Shown one piece after another: positions 25,892-33,684 of a stretch of DNA of 64,000 nt. Source of the DNA: Sphingomonas faeni (lineage in GTDB: Bacteria > Pseudomonadota > Alphaproteobacteria > Sphingomonadales > Sphingomonadaceae). The DNA lies in the NCBI RefSeq assembly GCF_030817315.1, contig NZ_JAUSZF010000001.1, positions 382,001 through 446,000 of the forward strand. The letters run 5' to 3'. The notes below the pieces were generated by a model. It was not told the DNA's origin. It was given only the letters and a program-made list of their open reading frames with translations, and made no database searches. The position numbers were made by a program, and so were the translations under genes. The stretch's first letter is position 1; each line of letters starts with the position of its first letter.

Positions 25892-26974
25892 ATGAAAGCC
25901 GCAGTCCTTTTCGAAGCCAACACCCCGCTCAGCATCGAGGACGTGACCGTCTCGAAGCCGACGGCCCACGAGGTTCTGATCCGCACAATGGCGGTCGGCG
26001 TGTGCCGCTCCGACCTGCATTTCGTCGACGGCGCCTATCCGCATGCGATGCCGACGATCCCGGGGCACGAGGCCTGCGGCGTGGTCGAGGCGATCGGTGA
26101 CGAAGTACGCGGTGTGAAGGTCGGCGACCATGTCGTCACGTGTCTCTCGGCCTTCTGCGGCCAATGCGAGTTCTGCGTCACCGGGCGGATGTCGCTGTGC
26201 ATCGACGCCAGCGTGCGCCGTCCCAAAGGCGCCGCACCACGTCTCATGCTCGGTGACCGGCCGATCGCGCAGATGCTGAACCTCAGCGCCTATGCCGAGA
26301 TGATGCTGGTCCATGAACACGCCTGCGTCGCGATCGACCGCGACATGCCGATGGACCGCGCGGCTCTGCTCGGCTGCGCGATCACGACGGGGGCGGGGGC
26401 GGTGTTCAACACCACCGACGTGACGCCGGGCGAGACGGTCTGCGTTGTCGGTTGCGGGGGGATCGGGCTGGCGGCGGTGAACGCAGCGAAAATCGCGGGC
26501 GCGGGGAAGATCATCGCGCTCGATCCGGTACCTGCAAAGCGCGCGATGGCGGAGAAGCTCGGCGCGACGCACAGCATCGATGCGCTGTCCGACACCGCCG
26601 CCGACGAGGTCGTCGCGATTACCAAGGGCGGCGTGCATCACGCGATCGAGGCGGTCGGGCGTACGCAGTCGGCGGCCACCGCGGTGAAGGTCCTGCGGCG
26701 CGGCGGCACCGCGACTATCCTCGGCATGATGCCGCTCGGCGAGAAGGTCGGGCTGTCGGCGATGGACCTGCTGTCGGGCAAGCGGTTGCAGGGCGGCTTC
26801 ATGGGATCGAACCGCTTCCCGGTCGACATCCCGCGGCTGGTCGATTTCTACATGCGCGGGCTGCTCGATCTCGACACGATCATCGCCGACCGGATGCCGC
26901 TGGAGCGCATCAACGACGCGTTCGACGAACTTCGTCGCGGTGACACCACCCGCAGCGTGATCACCTTCTCGTGA
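25892..26974 (+). CDS. Zinc-dependent alcohol dehydrogenase (MDR family)
   Basis: A 360-residue NAD(P)-dependent MDR dehydrogenase. The catalytic zinc site includes GVCRSDLHF and GHEACGVVE; the structural zinc site is CGQCEFCVTGRMSLC; the Rossmann motif is VVGCGGIGLAAVNAAK. It would oxidise an alcohol to an aldehyde or ketone, fitting conversion of hydroxyacyl or alcohol intermediates in this cluster. The ATG is at 25892. The stop overlaps the GTG start of the kinase gene by four bases. Confidence 0.92.
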   Translation: MKAAVLFEANTPLSIEDVTVSKPTAHEVLIRTMAVGVCRSDLHFVDGAYPHAMPTIPGHEACGVVEAIGDEVRGVKVGDHVVTCLSAFCGQCEFCVTGRMSLCIDASVRRPKGAAPRLMLGDRPIAQMLNLSAYAEMMLVHEHACVAIDRDMPMDRAALLGCAITTGAGAVFNTTDVTPGETVCVVGCGGIGLAAVNAAKIAGAGKIIALDPVPAKRAMAEKLGATHSIDALSDTAADEVVAITKGGVHHAIEAVGRTQSAATAVKVLRRGGTATILGMMPLGEKVGLSAMDLLSGKRLQGGFMGSNRFPVDIPRLVDFYMRGLLDLDTIIADRMPLERINDAFDELRRGDTTRSVITFS

Positions 26975-28038
26975 CGAGCGACGCAGCCACCAGCATGGTC
27001 GGCACGATCGAAGTCGGCGAGCGCGACAAGCTCGACCTTGGCGCGCTTGGGACTTGGATGACCGCCAACGTGCCGGGCTATGCCGGGCAGCTAACCTACG
27101 CGAAGTTCGCTGGCGGTCAGTCGAATCCTACCTACCGTCTGGACACCCCGAACCGCGCCTACGTCCTGCGGCGGAAACCGTTCGGCCCGATCCTGCCGAG
27201 CGCACACGCAGTCGATCGCGAATATCGCGTCATCGCCGGGCTGCACCCGACGGGCTTCCCGGTGCCGCAACCCTACGGTCTTTGCGAAGACGCGACGGTG
27301 ATCGGCTCGGCATTCTACGTCATGGAGATGGTCGAGGGCCGGACGATCTGGGACGGCGCGATGCCCGGCGCGACACCGGCCGAGCGGACTGCGCATTACG
27401 AGGCGATGGTCGACACGCTCGCCGCGCTCCACAACACCGATTATGCGGCGGGAGGGCTCGGGGAGTACGGCAAGCCCGGCAATTATTTCGAGCGCCAGGT
27501 CGGCCGCTGGACCAAGCAATACCGCGCCGCCGAGACCGAGCACATGGAGTCGGTCGAACGCCTCATCGAGTGGTTGCCGAGAACGCTCCCCGAGCAGACG
27601 CGGACGTCGATCGTTCACGGCGACTATCGTATCGACAACATGATCTTCGCGCCGTCCGAGCCGAAGGTTATCGCCGTCCTCGATTGGGAATTATCGACGC
27701 TGGGCGATCCGCTGGCGGACTTCTCGTATCTGCTGATGAGCTGGGTGACCGAACCCGAAGGCCGGTCGGGCGTGCTCGGTATGACCGGGCCGGAGACGGG
27801 CATTCCGACGATCGAGCAGGTTGTAGATCGCTATTGCGCTGCGACCGGCCGCGACGGCGTCCCCGATCTCAATTGGTATTTCGCCTACAACCTCTTCCGC
27901 CTGACCGGCATCGTCCAGGGTATCAAGAAGCGGATCGTCGATGGCACTGCATCGAGTGCGCAGGCGGAGAAGGCGGTGGCGAAGATCCACGGGCTCGCGG
28001 ACGCGGCCTGGGGGTTCGCGGTGAAAGCGGGGGCCTGA
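26971..28038 (+). CDS. Phosphotransferase family protein (APH-type kinase, ACAD10/11 N-domain/LvaA-like)
   Basis: A 355-residue kinase of the aminoglycoside-phosphotransferase fold. It has AGGQSNPTYRLDT (nucleotide loop), YVLRRKP (ATP-binding Lys), the catalytic loop VHGDYRIDNMIF and the metal-binding VLDWELSTLGDPLADF. Relatives fused to or encoded with ACAD10/11-type dehydrogenases phosphorylate the 4-hydroxyl of acyl-CoAs. The GTG at 26971 is coupled to the ADH stop. Gene context favours this role over antibiotic resistance. Confidence 0.9.
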   Translation: MTSDAATSMVGTIEVGERDKLDLGALGTWMTANVPGYAGQLTYAKFAGGQSNPTYRLDTPNRAYVLRRKPFGPILPSAHAVDREYRVIAGLHPTGFPVPQPYGLCEDATVIGSAFYVMEMVEGRTIWDGAMPGATPAERTAHYEAMVDTLAALHNTDYAAGGLGEYGKPGNYFERQVGRWTKQYRAAETEHMESVERLIEWLPRTLPEQTRTSIVHGDYRIDNMIFAPSEPKVIAVLDWELSTLGDPLADFSYLLMSWVTEPEGRSGVLGMTGPETGIPTIEQVVDRYCAATGRDGVPDLNWYFAYNLFRLTGIVQGIKKRIVDGTASSAQAEKAVAKIHGLADAAWGFAVKAGA

Positions 28039-28040
28039 TT

Positions 28041-28152
28041 CCCCTCCCGCTTGCGGGAGGGGTTAGGGGAGGGGCTGACCTGGCCTCCGTTTGAAACGTT
28101 GCGGAAAGATCGGGCCCTCCCCCGACCCCTCCCGCAAGCGGGAGGGGAGCAG
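28041..28152. repeat. Palindromic repeat, family D, copy 1
   Basis: The left arm (cccctcccgcttgcgggagg, then ggttaggggagggg) and the right arm (cctcccccgacccctcccgc, then aagcgggaggggagcag) flank a 40-base centre. The right end carries GGAGGGGAG nine bases before the next gene's ATG, so the element appears to supply its ribosome-binding site. Confidence 0.92.
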
Positions 28153-28158
28153 AAAAAG

Positions 28159-28923
28159 ATGTCGCAGTTCGACCTGACGGGACAAGTCGCCATCGTCACC
28201 GGATCCTCGCGAGGGATTGGCCTGGCCTCCGCGCGCGAACTCGCCGAGCACGGCGCGAAGATCGTGATCTCCAGCCGCAAGCAGGACGCTTGCGACACCG
28301 TGGCGGCGGAACTCAACGCCAGGCATGGCGACGGTACCGCGATCGCGATCGCCGCAAGCATTTCCGACAAGGCAGCCCTGCAACACCTCGTCGACCAGAC
28401 CCGCGCCGAGTTCGGCCGGATCGACGTCCTTGTCTGCAACGCCGCTTCGAACCCCTATTATGGCCCGCAGGCCGGCATCGCCGACGACCAGTTCCGGAAG
28501 ATCCTCGACAACAACATCGTCTCCAACCACTGGCTGATCCAGATGGTCGCGCCCGAGATGCTGGAGCGCCGCAGCGGCAGCATAATCATCATCTCGTCGA
28601 TCGGCGGCCTGCGCGGCTCGCCCGTCATCGGCGCCTACTGCATCAGCAAGGCCGCCGACATGCAGCTCGCGCGCAATCTCGCGGTCGAGTTCGGGCCGTC
28701 CAACGTCCGCGTGAACTGCATCGCGCCGGGCCTGATCAAGACCGACTTCGCGCGGGCGCTGTGGGAGGATCCCGACCGTATCGAGGCGGCGAACACGCGC
28801 GTCCCGCTTCGTCGGATCGGCGAGCCCGAGGAGATTGCCGGCGCGGTCGTCTTCCTCGCCTCTCAGGCCAGCGCGTTCATGACCGGCCAGACGATGGTCA
28901 TCGACGGCGGCGTCACGATCTAA
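28159..28923 (+). CDS. SDR family oxidoreductase
   Basis: A 254-residue classical short-chain dehydrogenase: cofactor motif VTGSSRGIGLASA, NAASN (NNAG position), catalytic Ser in IIISSIGGLRGSP, Tyr-x3-Lys in AYCISKAA and PxLIKTDFA. Sequence near the C-terminus (GEPEEIAGAVVFLASQASAF, TGQTMVIDGG) is typical of 3-oxoacyl/hydroxyacyl reductases. The ATG at 28159 is used because repeat D1 ends seven bases upstream and provides the purine-rich site. It continues the catabolic operon. Confidence 0.92.
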   Translation: MSQFDLTGQVAIVTGSSRGIGLASARELAEHGAKIVISSRKQDACDTVAAELNARHGDGTAIAIAASISDKAALQHLVDQTRAEFGRIDVLVCNAASNPYYGPQAGIADDQFRKILDNNIVSNHWLIQMVAPEMLERRSGSIIIISSIGGLRGSPVIGAYCISKAADMQLARNLAVEFGPSNVRVNCIAPGLIKTDFARALWEDPDRIEAANTRVPLRRIGEPEEIAGAVVFLASQASAFMTGQTMVIDGGVTI

Positions 28924-28938
28924 CCGGAAGGGAACCCC

Positions 28939-29736
28939 ATGCGTTTCGAGAACAAGTCGATCATCGTCACCGGCGCAGGCTCCGGCATCGGCCGCGCCGC
29001 CGCGCTCCTGTTCGCGAGCGAAGGGGGCAAGGTCATCGTCGCTGACAAGACCGAAGGCGCGGACGAAACCGCCCACTTGATCGCCGAGGCAGGCGGCACC
29101 GCCAAGGCGGTCCGTATCGACGCGGGGCTGGAGGAGGACGTGATCCGCATGGTCGCGCTGGCGTGCGAGAGTTTCGGCGGGCTCGACGTGATGTTCGCCA
29201 ATGCGGGTATCTCGGGCGGCATGGCGAACCTGTTCGACACCGACGTCGCGCTCATCACCGAGGTGCTGCGCGTCAACCTGATCGGCCCGTTCCTCGCGAT
29301 CAAGCACGCCGCGCCGCGGATCGCCGAACGCGGCAAGGGCGCGATCGTCCTCACCGCGAGCGTCGCCGGCATCCGCTCGGGCGCCGGCTCGCCCGCGTAT
29401 TCCGCGTCGAAGGCCGGCGTCATCAACCTCGCCGCTGTCTCCGCGCAACAGCTCACCGGCTCGAACGTCCGCGTCAACGCGATCTGCCCCGGCCTGACCG
29501 AGACCGGCATGACCAAGCCTGTCTTCGACTATGCGCGCGAGGCGAACAAGATGGACCGCGTCGGCCGCCTCAACCCGCTCCACCGCGGCGCGCAGCCTGA
29601 CGAATTGGCGAAGGTCGCGCTGTTCCTCGCCTCCGACGACGCGAGTTATGTCAACGGCCAGGCGATCGCGGTCGATGGGGGGCTCTCGTCGAGCCACCCG
29701 GTGACGCGGCAGGAATACGGCAAGACCGCCGCCTGA
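28939..29736 (+). CDS. SDR family oxidoreductase
   Basis: A second classical short-chain dehydrogenase of 265 residues: [23 protein letters not shown], catalytic Ser in [16 protein letters not shown] (Tyr-x3-Lys), CPGLTETGM and [11 protein letters not shown]. It begins 15 bases after the previous gene, with GGAAGGGAACCCC before the ATG, so it is in the same operon. It differs enough from its neighbour to suggest a separate step rather than recent duplication. Confidence 0.92.
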   Translation: MRFENKSIIVTGAGSGIGRAAALLFASEGGKVIVADKTEGADETAHLIAEAGGTAKAVRIDAGLEEDVIRMVALACESFGGLDVMFANAGISGGMANLFDTDVALITEVLRVNLIGPFLAIKHAAPRIAERGKGAIVLTASVAGIRSGAGSPAYSASKAGVINLAAVSAQQLTGSNVRVNAICPGLTETGMTKPVFDYAREANKMDRVGRLNPLHRGAQPDELAKVALFLASDDASYVNGQAIAVDGGLSSSHPVTRQEYGKTAA

Positions 29737-29782
29737 CGGACTGGCTCAACGACGACAGGCACGCTTGCGTAACGAGTTTCTG

Positions 29783-29810
29783 GGGACCATTTGAGGCGCG
29801 CGGGCGTTTC
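29783..29810 (+). promoter_or_regulatory. Candidate EcfG (general stress sigma factor) promoter for sodB
   Basis: GGGACC, 16 bases, then CGTTTC resembles the EcfG consensus (GGAAC, 16-17 bases, CGTT) with one -35 mismatch. It ends 28 bases before the sodB ATG. Confidence 0.45.
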
Positions 29811-29838
29811 ACGTCCGACCCCATAAAGGAGAAACCCC

Positions 29839-30453
29839 ATGGCTTTCGAACTCCCACCGCTGCCTTACGCCTATGATGCGCTCGAGCCGGTGATCGACCA
29901 GGAGACGATGAAGTTTCATCACGACAAGCATCACGCGGCGTACACGGCGAAGCTGAACGAAGGCGTCGAGAAGGATTCGGCGCTGCAGGGCAAGTCGATC
30001 GAGGATATCCTCGGCATGATCTCGTCGCAGCCGCCGCTGGTCCGCAACAATGGTGGTGGATTCTGGAACCACGACTTCTTCTGGAAGACGATGGCGGCGA
30101 AGAGCGGCCAGGCACCGTCGGGCAAGCTGGCCGAGGCGATCGATCGCGATTTCGGCAGCCTCGACAAGCTGAAGGAAGAGTTCAACACCAAGGGTGCGGG
30201 GCAGTTCGGCTCGGGCTGGGCATGGCTGATCGCCGATGACAGCGGCAAGCTGAAGGTCACTAGCACGCCGAACCAGGACAACCCGCTGATGGACGACGCC
30301 AAGGAGCCCGGCACGCCGCTGCTCGGTAACGACGTGTGGGAGCACGCCTATTACCTGACGTACAAGAACGATCGTCCGGGGTATCTGAAGGCCTGGTGGG
30401 ACATCGTGAACTGGGACGTCGTCGGCGAGCGCTACGCGAAGGTTGTTGGCTGA
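29839..30453 (+). CDS. sodB: Superoxide dismutase, Fe/Mn family
   Basis: A 204-residue cytoplasmic dismutase converting superoxide to peroxide and oxygen. The metal ligands lie in KFHHDKHHAAY (His), GGFWNHDFFW (His) and NDVWEHAYYL (Asp, His). The motif style fits the FeSOD group, but metal choice cannot be read safely. AAGGAG precedes the ATG at 29839. A stress-type promoter is proposed upstream. Repeat D2 follows the stop. Confidence 0.95.
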   Translation: MAFELPPLPYAYDALEPVIDQETMKFHHDKHHAAYTAKLNEGVEKDSALQGKSIEDILGMISSQPPLVRNNGGGFWNHDFFWKTMAAKSGQAPSGKLAEAIDRDFGSLDKLKEEFNTKGAGQFGSGWAWLIADDSGKLKVTSTPNQDNPLMDDAKEPGTPLLGNDVWEHAYYLTYKNDRPGYLKAWWDIVNWDVVGERYAKVVG

Positions 30454-30462
30454 GGCCGCATT

Positions 30463-30571
30463 CCCCTCCCGCTTGCGGGAGGGGCTAGGGGAGGGCGCGA
30501 CGTACGTACTGGCGTCCGGTTAGTGCGGTACGCCCCTCCCCCAACCCCTCCCGCAGGCGGGAGGGGAGCAG
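30463..30571. repeat. Palindromic repeat, family D, copy 2
   Basis: Arms match copy 1: cccctcccgcttgcgggagg and ccctcccgcaggcgggaggg, each with a G- or C-rich inner tract (ctaggggaggg and cccccaacccc). The centre of about 36 bases is unrelated to copy 1. It lies between convergent sodB and yciB. Confidence 0.92.
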
Positions 30572-30574
30572 AGA

Positions 30575-31192
30575 TTACCCTTCGGGCGGCAGGTCGGTCA
30601 CGGCTTTGTCGCCCGTTTGCAATCCGTGCTTCAGCAGCATCGGGATGTTGGCGAATGCGAACAGCAACGTCAGCGGGATCGCACCCCAGAGCTTGAAACC
30701 GACCCAGAAATCCCAGGTCGTGTTGCGCCACACCGCTTCGTTCAGCACCGCCATGAACACGAAGAACACCGCCCAGTTGCGCGTCAGCTTGCGCCAGCCA
30801 TCGGCGGACAGGCCGGGATAGGCAGTGCCGAGCAGCGACTGGAGCAGCGGGCGGCCGGTGACGAGGCCGAAGGTCAGGATGGCGGCGAACATCGCGTAGA
30901 TGATCGTCGGCTTCATCTGGATGAAGCGCTGGTCGTGGAAGTAGATCGTCAGCCCGCCGAACACCACGATCAGCGCGCCCGACAGCCACAGCATCGGCGA
31001 GATGTGGCCGGTTTTAACCTTCGACACGATCATCGCCGCGACCGTGGCGATGATGAACGCGGTGGTGGCGGCGACGACGCGGACGATCGGCAGCCCAGGC
31101 GTGAGGAAATTCACCGCGAAGAAAATCGCGAGCGGGCCATAGTCGACCGCCATGCGGAGGCCGGGGGATAGGGGGGGCTTGGTGGGGGTCAC
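30575..31192 (-). CDS. yciB: Inner-membrane septation protein YciB/IspZ family
   Basis: A 205-residue protein with about five membrane helices (YGPLAIFFAVNFL, AATTAFIIATVAAMIV, LWLSGALIVVFGGLTIYF) and the conserved HDQRFIQMKPT and NEAVWRNTTWDFWVGFK segments of the septation protein A family, linked to cell envelope and division. The GTG at 31192 is preferred; a longer frame would start inside repeat C2, and ATG at 31153 would remove the conserved leader. It is followed by repeat D2. Confidence 0.88.
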   Translation of the reverse strand: MTPTKPPLSPGLRMAVDYGPLAIFFAVNFLTPGLPIVRVVAATTAFIIATVAAMIVSKVKTGHISPMLWLSGALIVVFGGLTIYFHDQRFIQMKPTIIYAMFAAILTFGLVTGRPLLQSLLGTAYPGLSADGWRKLTRNWAVFFVFMAVLNEAVWRNTTWDFWVGFKLWGAIPLTLLFAFANIPMLLKHGLQTGDKAVTDLPPEG

Positions 31193-31210
31193 GAGATCAA
31201 TCCAGAATAC

Positions 31211-31281
31211 CGTTCGTCCTGAGCGTAGTCGAAGGACATGCCACAAACGGGCCGGTCCTTCGACTACGCTCAGGACGAACG
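31211..31281. repeat. Palindromic repeat, family C, copy 2
   Basis: cgttcgtcctgagcgtagtc pairs with its inverse ending caggacgaacg around 30 bases. It lies between ftsY and yciB, both on the minus strand. Confidence 0.9.
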
Positions 31282-31312
31282 GAAAAAGAGGGGCAGGGCC
31301 AATGGAGTGGCG

Positions 31313-32248
31313 TTACTTCCGAACGCTCTCAACGCCCGCGATGATCCGGCTGACCTCGTTAGCATCGAAGGGCCGCAGGTCGGTCATGCCCTCGCCGATC
31401 CCGATCGCGTGGATCGGCAGGCCGTATTTCTCTGCAGCGGCCACGAGAACGCCGCCGCGTGCGGTACCGTCGAGCTTGGTCATCACCAGGCCGGTGACGC
31501 CCGCGACTTCCTTGAAGACCTCGATCTGCTGGAGCGCGTTCTGGCCGGTGGTGGCGTCGAGCACCAGGACGATGTCGTGCGGGCTCTCGGGATTGATGCG
31601 GCCGAGGACGCGGCGAATTTTCGCCAGTTCGTCCATCAGTTCGCGCTTGTTCTGGAGGCGGCCGGCGGTGTCGACGATCAGCACGTCGATGCCGGTCTCG
31701 GTCGCCTTCTTGACCGCGTCCCACACCACGCCCGCCGCGTCCCCGCCTTCGGGGCCGGTCACGATGGGCACGCCGACGCGCTCGGCCCAGGTGCGGAGCT
31801 GGCCGATCGCGGCGGCGCGGAAGGTGTCGCCCGCCGCCAGCATCACGCCGTAATCCTGCTCCATCAGCAGATGCGCGAGCTTGGCGATGGTGGTGGTCTT
31901 GCCCGAGCCGTTGACGCCGATGACGAGGATCACCTGCGGGCGCGGGAAGGCGTCGATCTCGATCGGCTTGGCGACAGTGGCGAGGACCTTCTCGACCTCC
32001 TCGGCGACGATAACGCGGATGCCGAGCTCCTCCATGTTGCGCTCGAAGCTGCCTTCGGCGAGGCGGTGGCGGATGCGGCCGGCGGTCTCGGGTCCGAGAT
32101 CGGAGGCGATCAGAGCTTCCTCGATGTCGTCGAGCGTCGCGTTGTCGAGCCGCGCGCCGCCGAGGCCGGCGAGGTTGCCGACGAGCCGGTCGGAGGTGCG
32201 CTTGAAGCCGCCGATCAGCTTGTCGTGCCAGGTTGGGGTGGTGCTCAT
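31313..32248 (-). CDS. ftsY: Signal recognition particle receptor FtsY
   Basis: The SRP receptor GTPase that docks ribosome-nascent chains at the membrane. Its 311 residues have only a short N-terminal extension, then the N domain and the G domain with GVNGSGKTTTIAKLA, DTAGRLQNK, TKLDGTARGG and the insertion-box DTFRAAAIGQL. The acidic A domain of enterobacterial FtsY is missing, as is common in Alphaproteobacteria. The ATG at 32248 overlaps the mtaB stop as ATGA. Its partner Ffh is encoded 3 kb away on the other strand. Confidence 0.96.
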   Translation of the reverse strand: MSTTPTWHDKLIGGFKRTSDRLVGNLAGLGGARLDNATLDDIEEALIASDLGPETAGRIRHRLAEGSFERNMEELGIRVIVAEEVEKVLATVAKPIEIDAFPRPQVILVIGVNGSGKTTTIAKLAHLLMEQDYGVMLAAGDTFRAAAIGQLRTWAERVGVPIVTGPEGGDAAGVVWDAVKKATETGIDVLIVDTAGRLQNKRELMDELAKIRRVLGRINPESPHDIVLVLDATTGQNALQQIEVFKEVAGVTGLVMTKLDGTARGGVLVAAAEKYGLPIHAIGIGEGMTDLRPFDANEVSRIIAGVESVRK

Positions 32249-33492
32249 GATGGTTCTCGTGTTGCGCTAAGGCGGTCGCTCGTGACGCCGGTGATCGTGA
32301 TGCGGACGATGTCGCCGGGTATCGCGGGTTCGTCCAGTGCCACTTCGGCGAAATTGCCGATATGGCCGCGGTCGCCGGGGCGTTCGACGAGTAAGTCCTG
32401 TGACGTGCCGACCAAGGTTTGCAGCCACCGCGCGCGCGCTGCCTCGCCAGCCTCGCGTAGGAGCGCGGCCCTGTGACGGCGGACTTCCGGCTCGACTTGC
32501 GGCATGCGCGCGGCGGGGGTGCCGGCGCGGGGCGAATAGGGGAAGATGTGCGGGTGGACGATGTGGCAGTCGTCGATCAGCGCGAGCGTGTTGGCGAACA
32601 TCGCCGCGTCTTCGGTCGGGAAGCCGGCGATCAGGTCCGCGCCGATCGCGATGTCGGGCCGGGCGGTCTTCAGGCGTTCGACCAGCGTGACGCTTTCGTC
32701 GCGCGAATGGCGGCGCTTCATGCGCTTGAGGATCATGTCGTCGCCGGCCTGAAGCGAGAGGTGGACGTGCGGCATGATCCGCGGCTCGCCGGTCAGCAGG
32801 GCGAACAGCCGGTCGTCGATCTCTATGCCATCGAGCGAGGATAGGCGCAGGCGTTCGAGCTTTGGCACGTGGTGCAGGATGCGCTCGACGAGCTGGCCTA
32901 GCGTTGGCGTACCGGGAAGGTCGGGACCGTAACTGGTGAGGTCGACGCCGGTGAGGACGATCTCGCGGTGGCCTGAATCGACCAGCCCGGCGATCCGGTC
33001 GACGATCGCGCCGGCGGGAACCGAGCGGCTCGGGCCGCGGCCGAACGGGATCGCGCAGAAGGTGCAGCGATGGTCGCAGCCGTTCTGGACCTCGACGAAG
33101 GCGCGGGCGTGGGCGGAGAAGCTGGCGGCGAGATGCGGCGCGGTCTCGCGGACCTGCATGATGTCGGAGACGACGACCGGGGCCTCGGTCTGCCACGCTT
33201 GTGCGGTCAGCTTGTCCGCGTTGCCGACGACGCGGTCGACTTCGGGCATGGCGGCGAAGCTGGCGGGGTCGATCTGTGCGGCGCATCCGGTGACGACGAT
33301 CTGTGCCTCGGGGCGGTCGCGCCTGGCCCGGCGGATGGCAACCCGTGTGGCTTTCACGGCGGCGTTGGTGACGGCGCAGCTGTTGACCACGACCATGTCC
33401 CGCCCGGCGACGAGCGCGCGGATGGTCTCGCTTTCGGCGATGTTGAGGCGGCAGCCGAGGCTGATGACCTCTGGCGCGGGGGCGGGTGACAT
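32245..33492 (-). CDS. mtaB: tRNA t6A37 methylthiotransferase MtaB
   Basis: A radical SAM enzyme converting t6A37 to ms2t6A37 in tRNA. Domains in order over 415 residues: UPF0004 with cluster cysteines in SLGCRLN, NSCAVT and TGCAA; radical SAM core with CDHRCTFC; C-terminal TRAM domain (VERPGDRGHIGNFAEV). This layout and the CRLN motif indicate MtaB rather than MiaB. The ATG at 33492 is chosen because upstream frame is repeat-derived (PWAPAFAGE). It is coupled to ftsY. Confidence 0.93.
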   Translation of the reverse strand: MSPAPAPEVISLGCRLNIAESETIRALVAGRDMVVVNSCAVTNAAVKATRVAIRRARRDRPEAQIVVTGCAAQIDPASFAAMPEVDRVVGNADKLTAQAWQTEAPVVVSDIMQVRETAPHLAASFSAHARAFVEVQNGCDHRCTFCAIPFGRGPSRSVPAGAIVDRIAGLVDSGHREIVLTGVDLTSYGPDLPGTPTLGQLVERILHHVPKLERLRLSSLDGIEIDDRLFALLTGEPRIMPHVHLSLQAGDDMILKRMKRRHSRDESVTLVERLKTARPDIAIGADLIAGFPTEDAAMFANTLALIDDCHIVHPHIFPYSPRAGTPAARMPQVEPEVRRHRAALLREAGEAARARWLQTLVGTSQDLLVERPGDRGHIGNFAEVALDEPAIPGDIVRITITGVTSDRLSATREPS

Positions 33493-33573
33493 GGGGCGCG
33501 ATTTAGGAGGGGCGGGGGGGGAAGTCCACGCTTTGCGGTTTGTGGTCTGTGGGAAATGCCCGGCTGTCCACCG

Positions 33574-33656
33574 CCGTTCTCCTGCGAACGCAGGAGCCCA
33601 GGGTATCAAACGGAGCGCTGCTTGGTCCTGAGCTCCCGCCTTCGCGGGAGAACAGG
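33574..33656. repeat. Palindromic repeat related to family A, copy 3
   Basis: The left side is gttctcctgcgaacgcagga and the right side is ctcccgccttcgcgggagaa. The right arm matches family A, but the left has its own small palindrome, and the centre is longer. It separates the GGDEF/EAL gene from mtaB. Confidence 0.7.
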
Positions 33657-33684
33657 AATTTAGGGGATGCGCGTTTGGTGGACC

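Noticed and set aside
26971..28038. APH-fold gene as an aminoglycoside resistance determinant
   Set aside because: Its coupling to an ADH gene and closeness to an ACAD10/11-like gene point to an acyl-CoA kinase role.
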